A DNA stretch of 64,000 bases from CAYMJV01 sp964390545 (GTDB lineage: Bacteria > Desulfobacterota > BSN033 > UBA1163), in NCBI GenBank assembly GCA_964390545.1, contig CAYMJV010000002.1:25284-89283 (forward strand), written 5' to 3'. Position numbers and translations under genes: made by a program. How positions within the stretch are numbered: position 1 is the stretch's first letter; every line of letters begins with the position of its first letter. This document shows, in pieces, positions 17,524 to 27,157 of this stretch. Under the pieces are notes generated by a model. The model did not search any database, was not told the origin of the DNA, and saw only the letters and a list, made by a program, of their open reading frames with translations.

Positions 17524-19197
17524 CTATATGGCTGGGAAATAGAGTTCAAAGTTTGAACCTTTTCCAATTTCGCTCCCCACCCTTATTTCCCCTCCCATCG
17601 ATTCGACAATCCTCAGGGAGATGGATAAACCAAGACCCGTTCCTTTATCAGGGGATTTTGTGGTAAAGAAAGGATCGAAGATTCTCTCCAGATCCTCCTT
17701 CTTGATGCCAATTCCCGTATCAGAGATCCGGATTCTCACCAGCCGATCTCCTCTTGAGAATTTTGTCAGGAGAACAGAGATGGGGTCGGCTTTTCGTAAA
17801 TGCAAATAATCCGTTTCCATTGGATCTCCTTTCCGCCTCGTTGGATAGGGACGATGCTCCCGAATCGGGAAGGCGTCCTCAACAAGATACTCTTCCGATT
17901 GAATCTCCAGAGTGCCCCCACCCGGCATCGCATCGATCCCATTTAAGATGATATTGATAAAGACTTGAGAAAGTTGGGATTCATCCCCCTTGATCAAGGG
18001 TAAATTGAGCTGGAGATTCAACTGGGTTTGGATGTTCTTAAAATTCTTTTGATAGGAGAGGAGGGAAAGGGCATTTTCTACGACTTTATTGACATTCACC
18101 TCCCGAATTTCAAATTTTGACGGGCGCGAAAAGTCCAGCAATTCTCTAACGATCCGGTTAATTCTCTCGATTTCTTTCTCGATTCGATTTAAGTAATCTT
18201 TTTCCTCTTCTCGTTCAATTCCACCTTTCTGTAAAATGCTGGTATATCCAAGAATCGCTCCCAAAGGATTCCCGACTTCATGGGCCACTCCTGCCGCGAA
18301 TCTCCCAATGGATGCCAATTTCTCAGTCCGAATTAATTCTTCCTGTGCCTGCTTTAACTGCCGGTTGGCGGATTCCAAAGATCTCAAATGATCGTCCAAG
18401 CTCTCCTGGTTTTCCTTTAACCTCTCGATCATCCGGTTAAAGGAGGAGATCAATTGCCCAATTTCATTCTTGGAATGGACTTCTATCTTTTGACTGAAGT
18501 CGCCTTCGCTGATTTTTTGTGTGAGCTGGACAAGTTCTTTTAACGGTGTTACCAAGACTCGAGAGAGTAAGAAACTTCCAAAGATGATTAAGACAATGCC
18601 GTCGAGCATGATGGAGATCAAGATCATCCTCTGAGATTCCAGCAGATGTCTCATCACATCCCCGATAGGGATTTCCATCTGAATCCCGCCGGCCACTCTT
18701 CCTCGAAACCACAAGGGGGAATAGAGGGTTAATCTCTTATACTGGGCAGATAATAGACCTCTCGATTTTTCGACCTGTGTGTTAAATTGACCTGACCGTA
18801 TGGATTGAGCCAAGAGATCATTGGAAAAAGGACGGTCCAACCGTTCTGGGCGCATGCTGGCAACGATCTTTAGCTCCTGGTCCGCGATGGTCAAATCATA
18901 GAACATCCTTTCTTTGGTATAAACCAGGATAAAATCTTGAATCTCCTTCTTGACGACGGGGTGGGTCAAAGAAAACTCCTTCCTATTCAAAGCGATGTAG
19001 TCGATAATCACCTGAAAATCTTGGATCATCCTTCCACCGCTCGCTATTTTTTCATAAAGGATCCTCCTTTCGCTGATTTTCGACATGGTAAAACCAATCA
19101 ACAGGATGGCTGCCAGCATGAGAAGTGAAATGTTAATCAGGATCTCCATCCTGAGATTCAAATTCAATTTTTTAAACAACCAGGATTGATTTCGCAT
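17524..19197 (-). CDS. pilS: Membrane sensor histidine kinase, PilS-like partner of PilR
   Basis: A 557-residue kinase. Two membrane helices (about 19-39 and 191-212) frame a roughly 150-residue periplasmic sensor. Then come a HAMP linker (about 212-265), a HisKA domain with the phospho-accepting H306 in AAGVAHEVGNPLG, and an ATPase domain with the N-box (NIILNGIDAMPGGG), G1 (DTGIGIKKEDLERIF) and G2 (GTGLGLSIS). Classical Pseudomonas PilS has six membrane helices and no large periplasmic domain, so this sensor is built differently and resembles the kinases paired with NtrC-type regulators in Deltaproteobacteria. It lies 75 bases upstream of pilR and 23 downstream of pilD, in one transcript. 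Confidence 0.9.
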   Translation of the reverse strand: MRNQSWLFKKLNLNLRMEILINISLLMLAAILLIGFTMSKISERRILYEKIASGGRMIQDFQVIIDYIALNRKEFSLTHPVVKKEIQDFILVYTKERMFYDLTIADQELKIVASMRPERLDRPFSNDLLAQSIRSGQFNTQVEKSRGLLSAQYKRLTLYSPLWFRGRVAGGIQMEIPIGDVMRHLLESQRMILISIMLDGIVLIIFGSFLLSRVLVTPLKELVQLTQKISEGDFSQKIEVHSKNEIGQLISSFNRMIERLKENQESLDDHLRSLESANRQLKQAQEELIRTEKLASIGRFAAGVAHEVGNPLGAILGYTSILQKGGIEREEEKDYLNRIEKEIERINRIVRELLDFSRPSKFEIREVNVNKVVENALSLLSYQKNFKNIQTQLNLQLNLPLIKGDESQLSQVFINIILNGIDAMPGGGTLEIQSEEYLVEDAFPIREHRPYPTRRKGDPMETDYLHLRKADPISVLLTKFSRGDRLVRIRISDTGIGIKKEDLERIFDPFFTTKSPDKGTGLGLSISLRIVESMGGEIRVGSEIGKGSNFELYFPAI

Positions 19198-19220
19198 AGG
19201 ATGATTTCACCCCTTTATCC

Positions 19221-19982
19221 TCACTTGTTTAAATTCAAATACAAAGTGATGATCGCCTCTCCATAGAAGAGGGAAACAGCGGCCCCAAGGGAAAGAAAGG
19301 GTCCAAAGGGGATCGCATATTTCAAATCTTTCCCTTTGAGCATCATGACGATCACGCCGATGATGGATCCGATGAGTGAACCTAAGAGAATGGTGAGGAT
19401 TACGGCTTTCCAACCCAAGAAGGCCCCGATCATCGCCAGTAATTTGACATCCCCTCCACCCATCCCCTCCCTTTTGAACAACCACTGATAAAAAGTGGCA
19501 ACCAGAAAAAGACTCCCTCCTCCCAAGAGAACCCCTATCAGAGAATTTAAAAATGTGAGTTGGGGAAGAATGAACGAAGCGATGAGTCCAACACCTATCC
19601 CGGGCAGGCTGATCACATCAGGAATGATCTGGTGAAACAAGTCGATGACCGTAATGACAATTAAACTCGCTAGGAATGAGAAATAGAAAAGATAGCTCCA
19701 AGAAACCCCGAACCGGCTGAACAGAAGGAAGGAACTGAGGGCGGTCACCCCTTCCACAAGGGGATACTGCGAAGAGATAGGGCCTTGACAATAGCGACAT
19801 TTTGCCCTGAGGAGGAGGTAGCTGACCAGAGGGATATTGTCATAAAAAGGAATTGAACGTTGACAATGAGGACAATGAGAGCCCGGAAAGATGATCGATT
19901 CCCCCTTGGGGATTCGACAGATACAGACATTCAGGAAACTACCGACGATGGCCCCAAAAACAATTGAACCCACGATCCACAT
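19221..19982 (-). CDS. pilD: Type IV prepilin peptidase / N-methyltransferase
   Basis: A 253-residue polytopic membrane enzyme that cleaves the leader of prepilins and methylates the new N-terminus. The N-terminal cytoplasmic loop has two CxxC pairs (CPHC and CRYC) typical of bifunctional PilD. The two catalytic aspartates are in the expected places (VIDLFHQIIPD and GGGDVKLLAMIGAFLG). The ATG at 19982 is preferred over a TTG one codon earlier, as GGAGG lies 7 bases upstream. It would process every prepilin in this window and leads the pilD-pilS-pilR group. Confidence 0.94.
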   Translation of the reverse strand: MWIVGSIVFGAIVGSFLNVCICRIPKGESIIFPGSHCPHCQRSIPFYDNIPLVSYLLLRAKCRYCQGPISSQYPLVEGVTALSSFLLFSRFGVSWSYLFYFSFLASLIVITVIDLFHQIIPDVISLPGIGVGLIASFILPQLTFLNSLIGVLLGGGSLFLVATFYQWLFKREGMGGGDVKLLAMIGAFLGWKAVILTILLGSLIGSIIGVIVMMLKGKDLKYAIPFGPFLSLGAAVSLFYGEAIITLYLNLNK

Positions 19983-20051
19983 CAAAGTTCCTCCGAGACT
20001 GAAAGGTTATATCATTGAACCCTGTGCGTTATGCTCTTTCCCCTCGGCATC

Positions 20052-21926
20052 TTATCGATGACATTCCAAATCCTGAATCATCCACCTCAAATCTTCCACC
20101 CTTGGCTTCGCCTTGGGAACCATTTCAATCCCTTTTTGATAATAATACTTACCCTTTTCGATATCCTTCATTCTGCTGACATAAATGTTACCCAGTTCCT
20201 CATAAAGGGTGATGATGCCTGGGGCCAATTTCATTGCCTTCGTCAACTCTCTAATGGCACCTTCATAGTCACCCATTTCCTTATAGAGGATCCCTAATCC
20301 AAATAATAGCCTCACATCCTTTGGATTTTTCGATAGTAAATTTCTTAGGATCGCCTCTGATTTCCCATACTCCTTTTGGTTCTGGTAGTAAAGAGAAAGG
20401 TTGATTTTCAAGACCTCATCTTCGGGTTTCAACGACAGGGCAGCCATCAACTCCTGAAGGGCCCGTTCAGGCCGATTAAGTTTTTGATAAACGATACCAA
20501 GATTGTTTCGAGACTCATAATCTATCGGAAGAATCTGGACCGCTTTTTCGAGATATTCTGCCGCTTTTTCGTCCATCCCTAAATCCATATAGACGACCCC
20601 CATGAGGGCATTGGCCACATTGCTCTCAGGATACTTTTCCACTGCATCTGACCACAGGGTGTAACTGTTTTCCCATATTCTGTTTTGCTGAATGGTCAGG
20701 AAGGAATAACACCCTAGCAAAAACAAAAAAAGGGTTAGGGAGAGTAGTTTGAAAAATCCTTCAGAAAATCTTGGATGAATGATGGAGGACAACCTATCAA
20801 AACCAATTCCCAAAAGAAAACAAGTCGAGAGGGAAGGGATAAAAACATACCGATCTGCCAGAAGGGTGCTGATCGGGATAATATTGAGATAAGGGAGCAA
20901 GGTCACAAAGAAGAACCATACAGAAAAGAAAATGACCTTTGTCCTCTTGAGAGACCAGATGCTTAACCCAAGCAGCGAACAAACGGACACGACGGCGATT
21001 AGAGTTCGAAGGTTAAGGAGTTCAACGGGAAGAGTAATCGTGTAAGCGGCTGAGTAGTTGAACGCAAAGGCCAGAAGTTTGATATTGTAGAGAAAGACAT
21101 AAAAGCTGATCAGGAAGTTATTAAAGAAATTGCCTCCCCTGTAGGGCTTCACTCCTCCGGCATCAAGCATGACTCTGATTAATATGAAGGCAAAGATGAG
21201 GGAAACAATAATAGAAAGGACGAAAAACAACCAGTGTCCCTTCACAAAATCAATCCATCTGTCTTGTCGGAGGGCTATCTCATAAACGAGGATGATTGCT
21301 GGAAAGACAATGGCTGCGGGTTTTGAAAGCGTGGCCAGAAGAATAGAAAGAAGAACCAGACCAAGGAAGGTTATTTTAGCCCCCCCCTTCTTCCCCCTTC
21401 CTTTGAGGTAGAGATAAAAAGCAAGAAAAAAGAAAAATCCTTGAAGGACTTCTTTCCTAGCTGCAAGCCATGTCACTGCCTCCACATGGACGGGATGCGC
21501 AGCAAATAAAAGCGCACCGAATAACCCGACACGGAAATGGGAATCTGGCTGCTTCCCTCCTCTCAAATTGGCAGATAAAAACCTAAGAACAAGAAAGACC
21601 ATCAGACAGGTAAGTATGTAAAAAAGAATATTTGTTATACGATAACCCGTGGGGTTCAATTTCCAGAATTTGTAGTCAACTGCGTAACTTAACATCCGAA
21701 CAGGCTGATACGTTTGCCCTTTCTCAGGCTTAAATATTTTCTTAATTCCTTCCCAACCTAAGTTCCGGATGCTTGCATTTTGGTAAATCATCCCATCATC
21801 CCAATTGGTGAACTGGTGTCCCAGGGTATTAAGATAAAGAACAGCTACAAGAACAGCAATCAGAAGAGAGGCGATCCATTCTCTTCGAGGACTTACCAAC
21901 CCCCTCGGCTCATGGGCGTGGGACAT
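20052..21926 (-). CDS. Polytopic GT-C-like membrane protein with C-terminal TPR repeats
   Basis: From the ATG at 21926 (GGAAAGG ribosome site) it has 624 residues. About ten membrane helices fill residues 20-420, opening with the TMTC/PMT-like motif NTLGHQFTNWDDGMIY, whose aspartates resemble the catalytic site of GT-C glycosyltransferases. Residues about 440-610 are TPR repeats, presumably periplasmic. Related proteins transfer mannose or other lipid-linked sugars onto proteins or glycans. It is the last gene of the polysaccharide run, 16 bases after asnB, and could be the transferase, ligase or polymerase step, for which no classical Wzy or WaaL gene is visible. A homologous C-terminal fragment exists at 59332-60225. 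Confidence 0.8.
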   Translation of the reverse strand: MSHAHEPRGLVSPRREWIASLLIAVLVAVLYLNTLGHQFTNWDDGMIYQNASIRNLGWEGIKKIFKPEKGQTYQPVRMLSYAVDYKFWKLNPTGYRITNILFYILTCLMVFLVLRFLSANLRGGKQPDSHFRVGLFGALLFAAHPVHVEAVTWLAARKEVLQGFFFFLAFYLYLKGRGKKGGAKITFLGLVLLSILLATLSKPAAIVFPAIILVYEIALRQDRWIDFVKGHWLFFVLSIIVSLIFAFILIRVMLDAGGVKPYRGGNFFNNFLISFYVFLYNIKLLAFAFNYSAAYTITLPVELLNLRTLIAVVSVCSLLGLSIWSLKRTKVIFFSVWFFFVTLLPYLNIIPISTLLADRYVFIPSLSTCFLLGIGFDRLSSIIHPRFSEGFFKLLSLTLFLFLLGCYSFLTIQQNRIWENSYTLWSDAVEKYPESNVANALMGVVYMDLGMDEKAAEYLEKAVQILPIDYESRNNLGIVYQKLNRPERALQELMAALSLKPEDEVLKINLSLYYQNQKEYGKSEAILRNLLSKNPKDVRLLFGLGILYKEMGDYEGAIRELTKAMKLAPGIITLYEELGNIYVSRMKDIEKGKYYYQKGIEMVPKAKPRVEDLRWMIQDLECHR

Positions 21927-21942
21927 ACCGGCCTTTCCACTT

Positions 21943-23925
21943 TTAAATAACATGCGGTTTAAAATCACCCTGCTGATCCATGAAGATTCGAAACCAATTC
22001 TCTAAAAAGAGAAGAGACCAAATCTTTGCCGAATGGTCATAGCGTAAGGAGAGGTGCTCTTCCAGGAGTTGTTCGATGCCTTCTTTCCTGAAATATCCTC
22101 TCTGCAGCGCCTTCCGGTCCAAGAGGACATCGTAAACATAATTTTTTAGATCTTTTCTAATCCATCTTGAAATGGGAACGCCGAATCCCATCTTTTTTCG
22201 CTTTGAAATAGCCGGTGGAAGAAAATCGGAAAAAGCTTTCTTGAGGATAAATTTGGCCCTGGATCCGTTTAGTTTGAATTGGGATGGAATTTGTGCGACC
22301 AATTCCATGAATTGATGATCCAGAAACGGAACGCGGGCCTCGAGAGAATTAGCCATGGTGGCAATATCCATTTTGACGAGTAGATCCTCAGGAAGGTAGG
22401 AATGGATATCCAGATAAAGCAATTTATTTAAAGGATCTTCGGTTTCGCTTTCCTCGTATTTTTCTACTAAATAACCAACGGGGTCGATGTGCATTAAGGT
22501 ATGATCCATTTCTGGGGAATAAATTCCACTTCTCTCTTTGGCGTTGAAGATTTTGATCTGTTCTGCGTAATTTCTAGCCTGGTTAGAAGATAACAATTCC
22601 AGAAAATCTGCCAGCCGATTGAATGTCTTCTCCCTCCAATGCAGGGAAGCCCCCATTCTGAGAATGGGCGGCATCCAGTCCTTTCTTACCTTTTCTGGAA
22701 TTTTAGTAAACCAGGCAACCCACTTACTTCGAAGATATCTCGGATAACCTGCAAAATTCTCATCCCCGGCATCTCCGGTGAGCACCACTTTCACGAAATC
22801 CTTTGTCATCTTCGCCACATAATAGGTGGGAATGGCTGACGAATCAGCGAACGGTTCGCTGTAGTACCATACCAATTCAGGCAAAATCTCAATGGCATTC
22901 GGCCGCACCACAAATTCGTGATGTTCAGTCGAAAAATGTCTTGAAACAATTCTTGCGAACCCCAGCTCATCAAACTCTTTCTCTTCAAACCCTATGGAGA
23001 ATGTTTTTACAGGTTGATGACTCAACTTCGACATGATCCCTACGACGAGACTGGAGTCCATCCCTCCGCTCAGAAAGGCCCCTACAGGGACATCGCTGAT
23101 GAGTCTGAGTTTCACCGATTCTTCGAGCCCTGACCTGATTTGATCACCCCATTCATTCAAATCCGCTTTATTCTTTTGAATCGGGGAAAAATCGAGGTCC
23201 CAGTATTTTTCTATCTTCACCTTTCCTGACAGATCATAGAGCAGGTAGTGGGCGGGAGGTAATTTCTTTATCCCTTCGAAGATCGTAAGAGGAGACGGAA
23301 CATATTGATAAGTCAAATAATGATGAAGCCCAACGAGGTTCACCTTTCGCTCGACCCCTGCTGCTTGAAGAATTGCCCTTATCTCTGAGGCAAATAGAAA
23401 GCGACCTTTCCCCATCCAGTAAACCAAGGGTTTCTTGCCCAGCCTGTCTCGAGCCAGAAAAAGCCTTTTCCGCTTCAGATCCCAGATAGCAAAGGCGAAC
23501 ATCCCTCGAAAATATTTCAGGCACTCAACATCCCATTCTTCATAGGCATGAAGGATCACCTCTGTGTCAGATCTTGATCTAAAAACATGTCCTTTTTCTT
23601 CTAACCCTTTCCTGACTTCTTGGAAATTATAAATCTCTCCGTTATAAACGATCCAAATCGTTCCATCCTCATTACGCATGGGCTGATGCCCAGCTTCCGA
23701 GAGATCGATGATGGAGAGACGGCGGTGTCCCAACGCCACTTCAAAACCACCTTCATCTCGAGGGGGTCCTGATGATTTGTTCACTTCAATGGTTCGACTC
23801 CCTCTTAGGAAGAGCATTCCTTCATCATCCGGCCCCCGATGTGCCAAGGCATCACACATCCTCTTGGTCACTTCCACGGAGATGCGCTTATTGTCGAAAT
23901 CGATCTCCCCACAGATCCCGCACAT
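21943..23925 (-). CDS. asnB: Glutamine-dependent asparagine synthase-like amidotransferase
   Basis: A 660-residue enzyme with the class II glutaminase domain (catalytic Cys2 in MCGICG, residues 1-210) and the ATP-PPase synthetase domain (SGGMDSS P-loop near 290). These enzymes form amides from an acid, ATP and glutamine. In polysaccharide clusters such AsnB/WbpS-like proteins often amidate uronic acids instead of aspartate. It is the first of three copies in this window, placed between a glycosyltransferase and the GT-C/TPR protein. Length is normal for the family. Whether it makes asparagine or amidates a sugar cannot be decided from sequence. Confidence 0.9.
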   Translation of the reverse strand: MCGICGEIDFDNKRISVEVTKRMCDALAHRGPDDEGMLFLRGSRTIEVNKSSGPPRDEGGFEVALGHRRLSIIDLSEAGHQPMRNEDGTIWIVYNGEIYNFQEVRKGLEEKGHVFRSRSDTEVILHAYEEWDVECLKYFRGMFAFAIWDLKRKRLFLARDRLGKKPLVYWMGKGRFLFASEIRAILQAAGVERKVNLVGLHHYLTYQYVPSPLTIFEGIKKLPPAHYLLYDLSGKVKIEKYWDLDFSPIQKNKADLNEWGDQIRSGLEESVKLRLISDVPVGAFLSGGMDSSLVVGIMSKLSHQPVKTFSIGFEEKEFDELGFARIVSRHFSTEHHEFVVRPNAIEILPELVWYYSEPFADSSAIPTYYVAKMTKDFVKVVLTGDAGDENFAGYPRYLRSKWVAWFTKIPEKVRKDWMPPILRMGASLHWREKTFNRLADFLELLSSNQARNYAEQIKIFNAKERSGIYSPEMDHTLMHIDPVGYLVEKYEESETEDPLNKLLYLDIHSYLPEDLLVKMDIATMANSLEARVPFLDHQFMELVAQIPSQFKLNGSRAKFILKKAFSDFLPPAISKRKKMGFGVPISRWIRKDLKNYVYDVLLDRKALQRGYFRKEGIEQLLEEHLSLRYDHSAKIWSLLFLENWFRIFMDQQGDFKPHVI

Positions 23926-23926
23926 C

Positions 23927-25105
23927 TTAGGCTCTCCCGCTCAGCATATGTTGATAGAGTTCGATGTATCGATTAGCGATCAAATCAATGGAGTAATTTT
24001 CTCGTATATATTGTCTGCTCCTTCTACCCACTTCTTCTCTTACTCCTCCCTCTCGAATAAGATAACGGATGGCATTGGAAAGCCCTTGGACATCTCCGGG
24101 ATGGACAAGGACTCCATTCTTGGCCAAAATGTATTGCCCTACCGAAACTTCTTTGGATTCTCCCTTCCCAAGGGCCTCTGGATTTCCTCCGACATCTGTC
24201 GCAATGCATGGAATTCCTTGGCTCATGGCTTCCAACAAGGCATTGGACACCCCTTCAGTTCTTGAAGGCAGGACAAAAAGATCAGCCTCTCTCAAGTAAG
24301 AAGAGACATCCTGAACCATCCCACGAAAATCGATTGAATCTGTCAGGTTTAATGATTTGGATAAATTTCTGAGTTCCGATGCAAGAGGACCATCTCCCAG
24401 AATCAGAAGTTTAAGGGATTTTTCATGTTGCATCACCTGGGCCCATGCTTTAATTAGGATATCCATCCCTTTTTCCCTGCTCAGCCTTGCTGATGTCAGG
24501 ACAGTTCTAACGGGGGCGTAAGCACCCTTCCCTTCGGACGAAATCTCAACACCATTGGGAATATAGACAATGCGCGATTCAGGATATCCGATCTCGATAA
24601 ATTCCCTTCCACTGATCTTGTTTGTCGCAACCAAATAATCCATTTTCTTGACCAAATATTTCAATTGAAAATCCCCTGAAGGATATCGTCTTAACTCCCT
24701 GATATCACTTGTCATTCCAGAACTTCCGCTTTTAACAAGAACCGGTTTATGAAGAAGTTCTCTTCCAAAGAATACAGAAACAAAAGCGGGGTAAAGGACT
24801 TGATGGACATGAATCAAATCGTAATGCTTCCCCTGTGCAAGAAGATAAGCGCCAAGGCTCGCCATATAGGCCAAGACTCCAAAGGAACGAATCCCTCTTA
24901 TTCCGAACATTCCCCAGCATGAAAAATTCCGAATGACTCTAATCCCATCTATCCTTTCCGTCGGAAGGGTATTGATCCGCCACCACCCTGTTATAAGAGT
25001 AACATCAACACTCTTCTCTATTAATTTCTTAGCGAGCAATTGGGCCTGTTTTTCTGCTCCCCCAATGAGAGGATAAAACTGTGAAATGACCATTAGGACT
25101 TTCAT
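23927..25105 (-). CDS. GT4-family glycosyltransferase
   Basis: A 392-residue GT-B fold enzyme. The N-terminal half has the glycine-rich start FYPLIGGAEKQAQLLAKKL. The C-terminal nucleotide-sugar half has the E-x7-E signature (RTEGVSNALLEAMSQGIP). It retains configuration and adds a sugar to the growing lipid-linked repeat at the cytoplasmic face. Its start overlaps the FkbM methyltransferase stop (ATGA), and one base separates its stop from asnB. Donor and acceptor sugars are unknown. Confidence 0.9.
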   Translation of the reverse strand: MKVLMVISQFYPLIGGAEKQAQLLAKKLIEKSVDVTLITGWWRINTLPTERIDGIRVIRNFSCWGMFGIRGIRSFGVLAYMASLGAYLLAQGKHYDLIHVHQVLYPAFVSVFFGRELLHKPVLVKSGSSGMTSDIRELRRYPSGDFQLKYLVKKMDYLVATNKISGREFIEIGYPESRIVYIPNGVEISSEGKGAYAPVRTVLTSARLSREKGMDILIKAWAQVMQHEKSLKLLILGDGPLASELRNLSKSLNLTDSIDFRGMVQDVSSYLREADLFVLPSRTEGVSNALLEAMSQGIPCIATDVGGNPEALGKGESKEVSVGQYILAKNGVLVHPGDVQGLSNAIRYLIREGGVREEVGRRSRQYIRENYSIDLIANRYIELYQHMLSGRA

Positions 25106-25974
25106 CCGTTACCTTTGCGGGAATCTCTTCGCCTCATGAGATAATTGGGTTTTAAAACCCGTTCCATTCGGTATCCCTCGCTTTCAAGAAGCTCGATTAC
25201 GTTTCCTCCTGCCCTTTCCACGAGTTCCGAATGCTGTTCAATAATCATAAAGTCAGGGCGCAGGGAGTCGTCAATATCCCTGAAGAATTGATGTAGGACC
25301 CTAAACTCAAAACCTTCGATATCGAACTTGGCCCCTTGGACTCGATTAATTCCATGTTTCCTTAAGAGCGCCGCAAGGGGAGAACACGGGACATCAACGT
25401 GATCTTCATTCATTGATAAAAATGAATTTCCTGCTCGATTCCCAGTGACATTCAACCCGAGGCGAAGAACCTCCTTTTTGTTCGAGACTCCCTCATTCAC
25501 CGCGATAACATTTTGGATATGATTCAATTTAAGGTGAAGTGTAAGTTTTCTAAAATTGTAAGGGTCCGCTTCCACCGCAACGACAGACCCCTTTTCTCCG
25601 ACGATCCGTGATGCGATCAGTGAATAAAACCCGATGTGGGCGCCGATGTCCAGGAAGATATCTCCTGGCCGTAAATGTTTCCTCATAAACTCAATTTCAC
25701 GGTGCTCGTAAAGATGTGGATAGAATAACAATGCACCATCGACGCACTCATAAGGATCTAACTGCATTCTAAAACCGAGGGCCTCCACTTCCAAGGATAT
25801 CCTTCTTTTCCTCAGATAGAACTGTCTCAGGAGACTTGCAGCAAAGGCCGCTCCTCTCATCCGTGGAAATCTCCTAGTCAGGCGGGATAAGAATTTCAAT
25901 TCAGAATCCAACGTTGCCTCCGGCAAAGGGTGGTTCAAGCCTGTCTTCATCACCTTCAGCATTGAGTTTCTCAA
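25102..25974 (-). CDS. FkbM-family methyltransferase
   Basis: A 290-residue protein with the SAM-binding motif FLDIGAHIGFYSLIA (near residue 110), the FkbM-type acidic loop (VVAVEADPYNF) and KFDIEGFEF in the second half. FkbM enzymes O-methylate sugar hydroxyls. The TTG at 25974 is taken as start because AGGAGG lies 5 bases upstream; the ATG four codons later has no site at suitable distance. It is coupled to the following glycosyltransferase by a 4-base overlap. A likely job is methylating a sugar of the surface glycan. Confidence 0.85.
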   Translation of the reverse strand: MRNSMLKVMKTGLNHPLPEATLDSELKFLSRLTRRFPRMRGAAFAASLLRQFYLRKRRISLEVEALGFRMQLDPYECVDGALLFYPHLYEHREIEFMRKHLRPGDIFLDIGAHIGFYSLIASRIVGEKGSVVAVEADPYNFRKLTLHLKLNHIQNVIAVNEGVSNKKEVLRLGLNVTGNRAGNSFLSMNEDHVDVPCSPLAALLRKHGINRVQGAKFDIEGFEFRVLHQFFRDIDDSLRPDFMIIEQHSELVERAGGNVIELLESEGYRMERVLKPNYLMRRRDSRKGNG

Positions 25975-26085
25975 GCCCCCCTCCTCTGGTCAACTTACTT
26001 AAAACATGTTGAGATCTTTCTGTGGATCGGCAAAATCCCTCACCTAACGGACCCCTCAGGTGATCAATCACACCAGGCCCACTTT

Positions 26086-27075
26086 TCAAAATAGGTTTGC
26101 CATCCAACCCTTTACAGCTCGGGTGACACGTGCATACTTAGGGAGCACGCTCACATTTCTCTTTTCGAGAGCGTATAGTGCTCCCCCTAGTGGTAGAGCG
26201 AAAAGGACCAAGCTTTTTGCTAACGCAGGCTGAATCTTCCGTAACGATCTCGATATTCCCATCCCCGAGTGCAGTGAAAATCGAACGTAATTTACTGCCG
26301 ATCTAAAGAAATCCCATGGGGCGAAGCGAAACCACATGATTTCCTCATTTAGACGAAGTTCGTAATAGAATACCCCCCCCGCAGCATTTCTGGATGGGTC
26401 GCTTAACGAATGAGTAATTTGATCTGAAGAAAACGCATTTTGAATAAAATATATCCTTAGCACTTCGTTCACGAAACGGGTCTTGTACGACTTTGCAATT
26501 GCATTCCAGACCACACCCTCTGGAACATACCTTGCTCCTTCAACGTCTGGGAAAGGATATCGGCGTAACACTTCGCTACACTGAAATCCCCACTTTTCGC
26601 CTTTCACCCCGTACCGATAATAAATTTCAAGAGAATCAGAATCCGTAATGTCCCAGGGAAATCTATGCCCGACCAACCTCCCATACTGGTCCTTACATAG
26701 GCCGCAAACCCCGGAGAATCGGGGTTTTTGCTTCGTTGGAATAGAATCCCAGTGGAATTTAAAACGCTCTAAGGCTTCCGGAACACATGCATCGTCGGAA
26801 TCAAAAGGGAGGAAGAATTTCCCCTGGGCCTGTTCCAAGCCTCGTCTGAAAGCCACATGTTTTCCCTTGTTCGGCTGCCACACGTAACGAACGAGAAAAT
26901 CTGCCTCTTGCTTCCACTTTTCAACGACCTCATATGTATCATCAGTGGAACCATCGTCCACAATGATCCACTCGAAACTCCGATATGTCTGCGCTCGAAG
27001 GCTTTCATAGACGCGCGGCAACGTATGGGCACGGTTAAGAGTTGGGGTGAATACTGTAAACAATGGCTTGTCCAA
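26086..27075 (-). CDS. GT2-family glycosyltransferase
   Basis: A 329-residue GT-A fold enzyme. The family-2 N-terminus FTVFTPTLNRAHTLPRVYESL is split by the nucleotide-binding stretch EWIIVDDGSTDDT, and the metal-binding motif appears as FDSDDAC near residue 94. It starts at a TTG (27075) behind AGGTG. It inverts configuration at the transferred sugar; substrate unknown. Gaps of 82 and 111 bases to its neighbours are the largest in this run, so an internal promoter here is possible though none stands out. Confidence 0.87.
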   Translation of the reverse strand: MDKPLFTVFTPTLNRAHTLPRVYESLRAQTYRSFEWIIVDDGSTDDTYEVVEKWKQEADFLVRYVWQPNKGKHVAFRRGLEQAQGKFFLPFDSDDACVPEALERFKFHWDSIPTKQKPRFSGVCGLCKDQYGRLVGHRFPWDITDSDSLEIYYRYGVKGEKWGFQCSEVLRRYPFPDVEGARYVPEGVVWNAIAKSYKTRFVNEVLRIYFIQNAFSSDQITHSLSDPSRNAAGGVFYYELRLNEEIMWFRFAPWDFFRSAVNYVRFSLHSGMGISRSLRKIQPALAKSLVLFALPLGGALYALEKRNVSVLPKYARVTRAVKGWMANLF

Positions 27076-27157
27076 TTTGTCACCTCACAGATCATTCCTC
27101 ACTGTTTTATAGAAACGATTATGTCTTATTGTCATTTGCCTCCCGAACAAACACAAA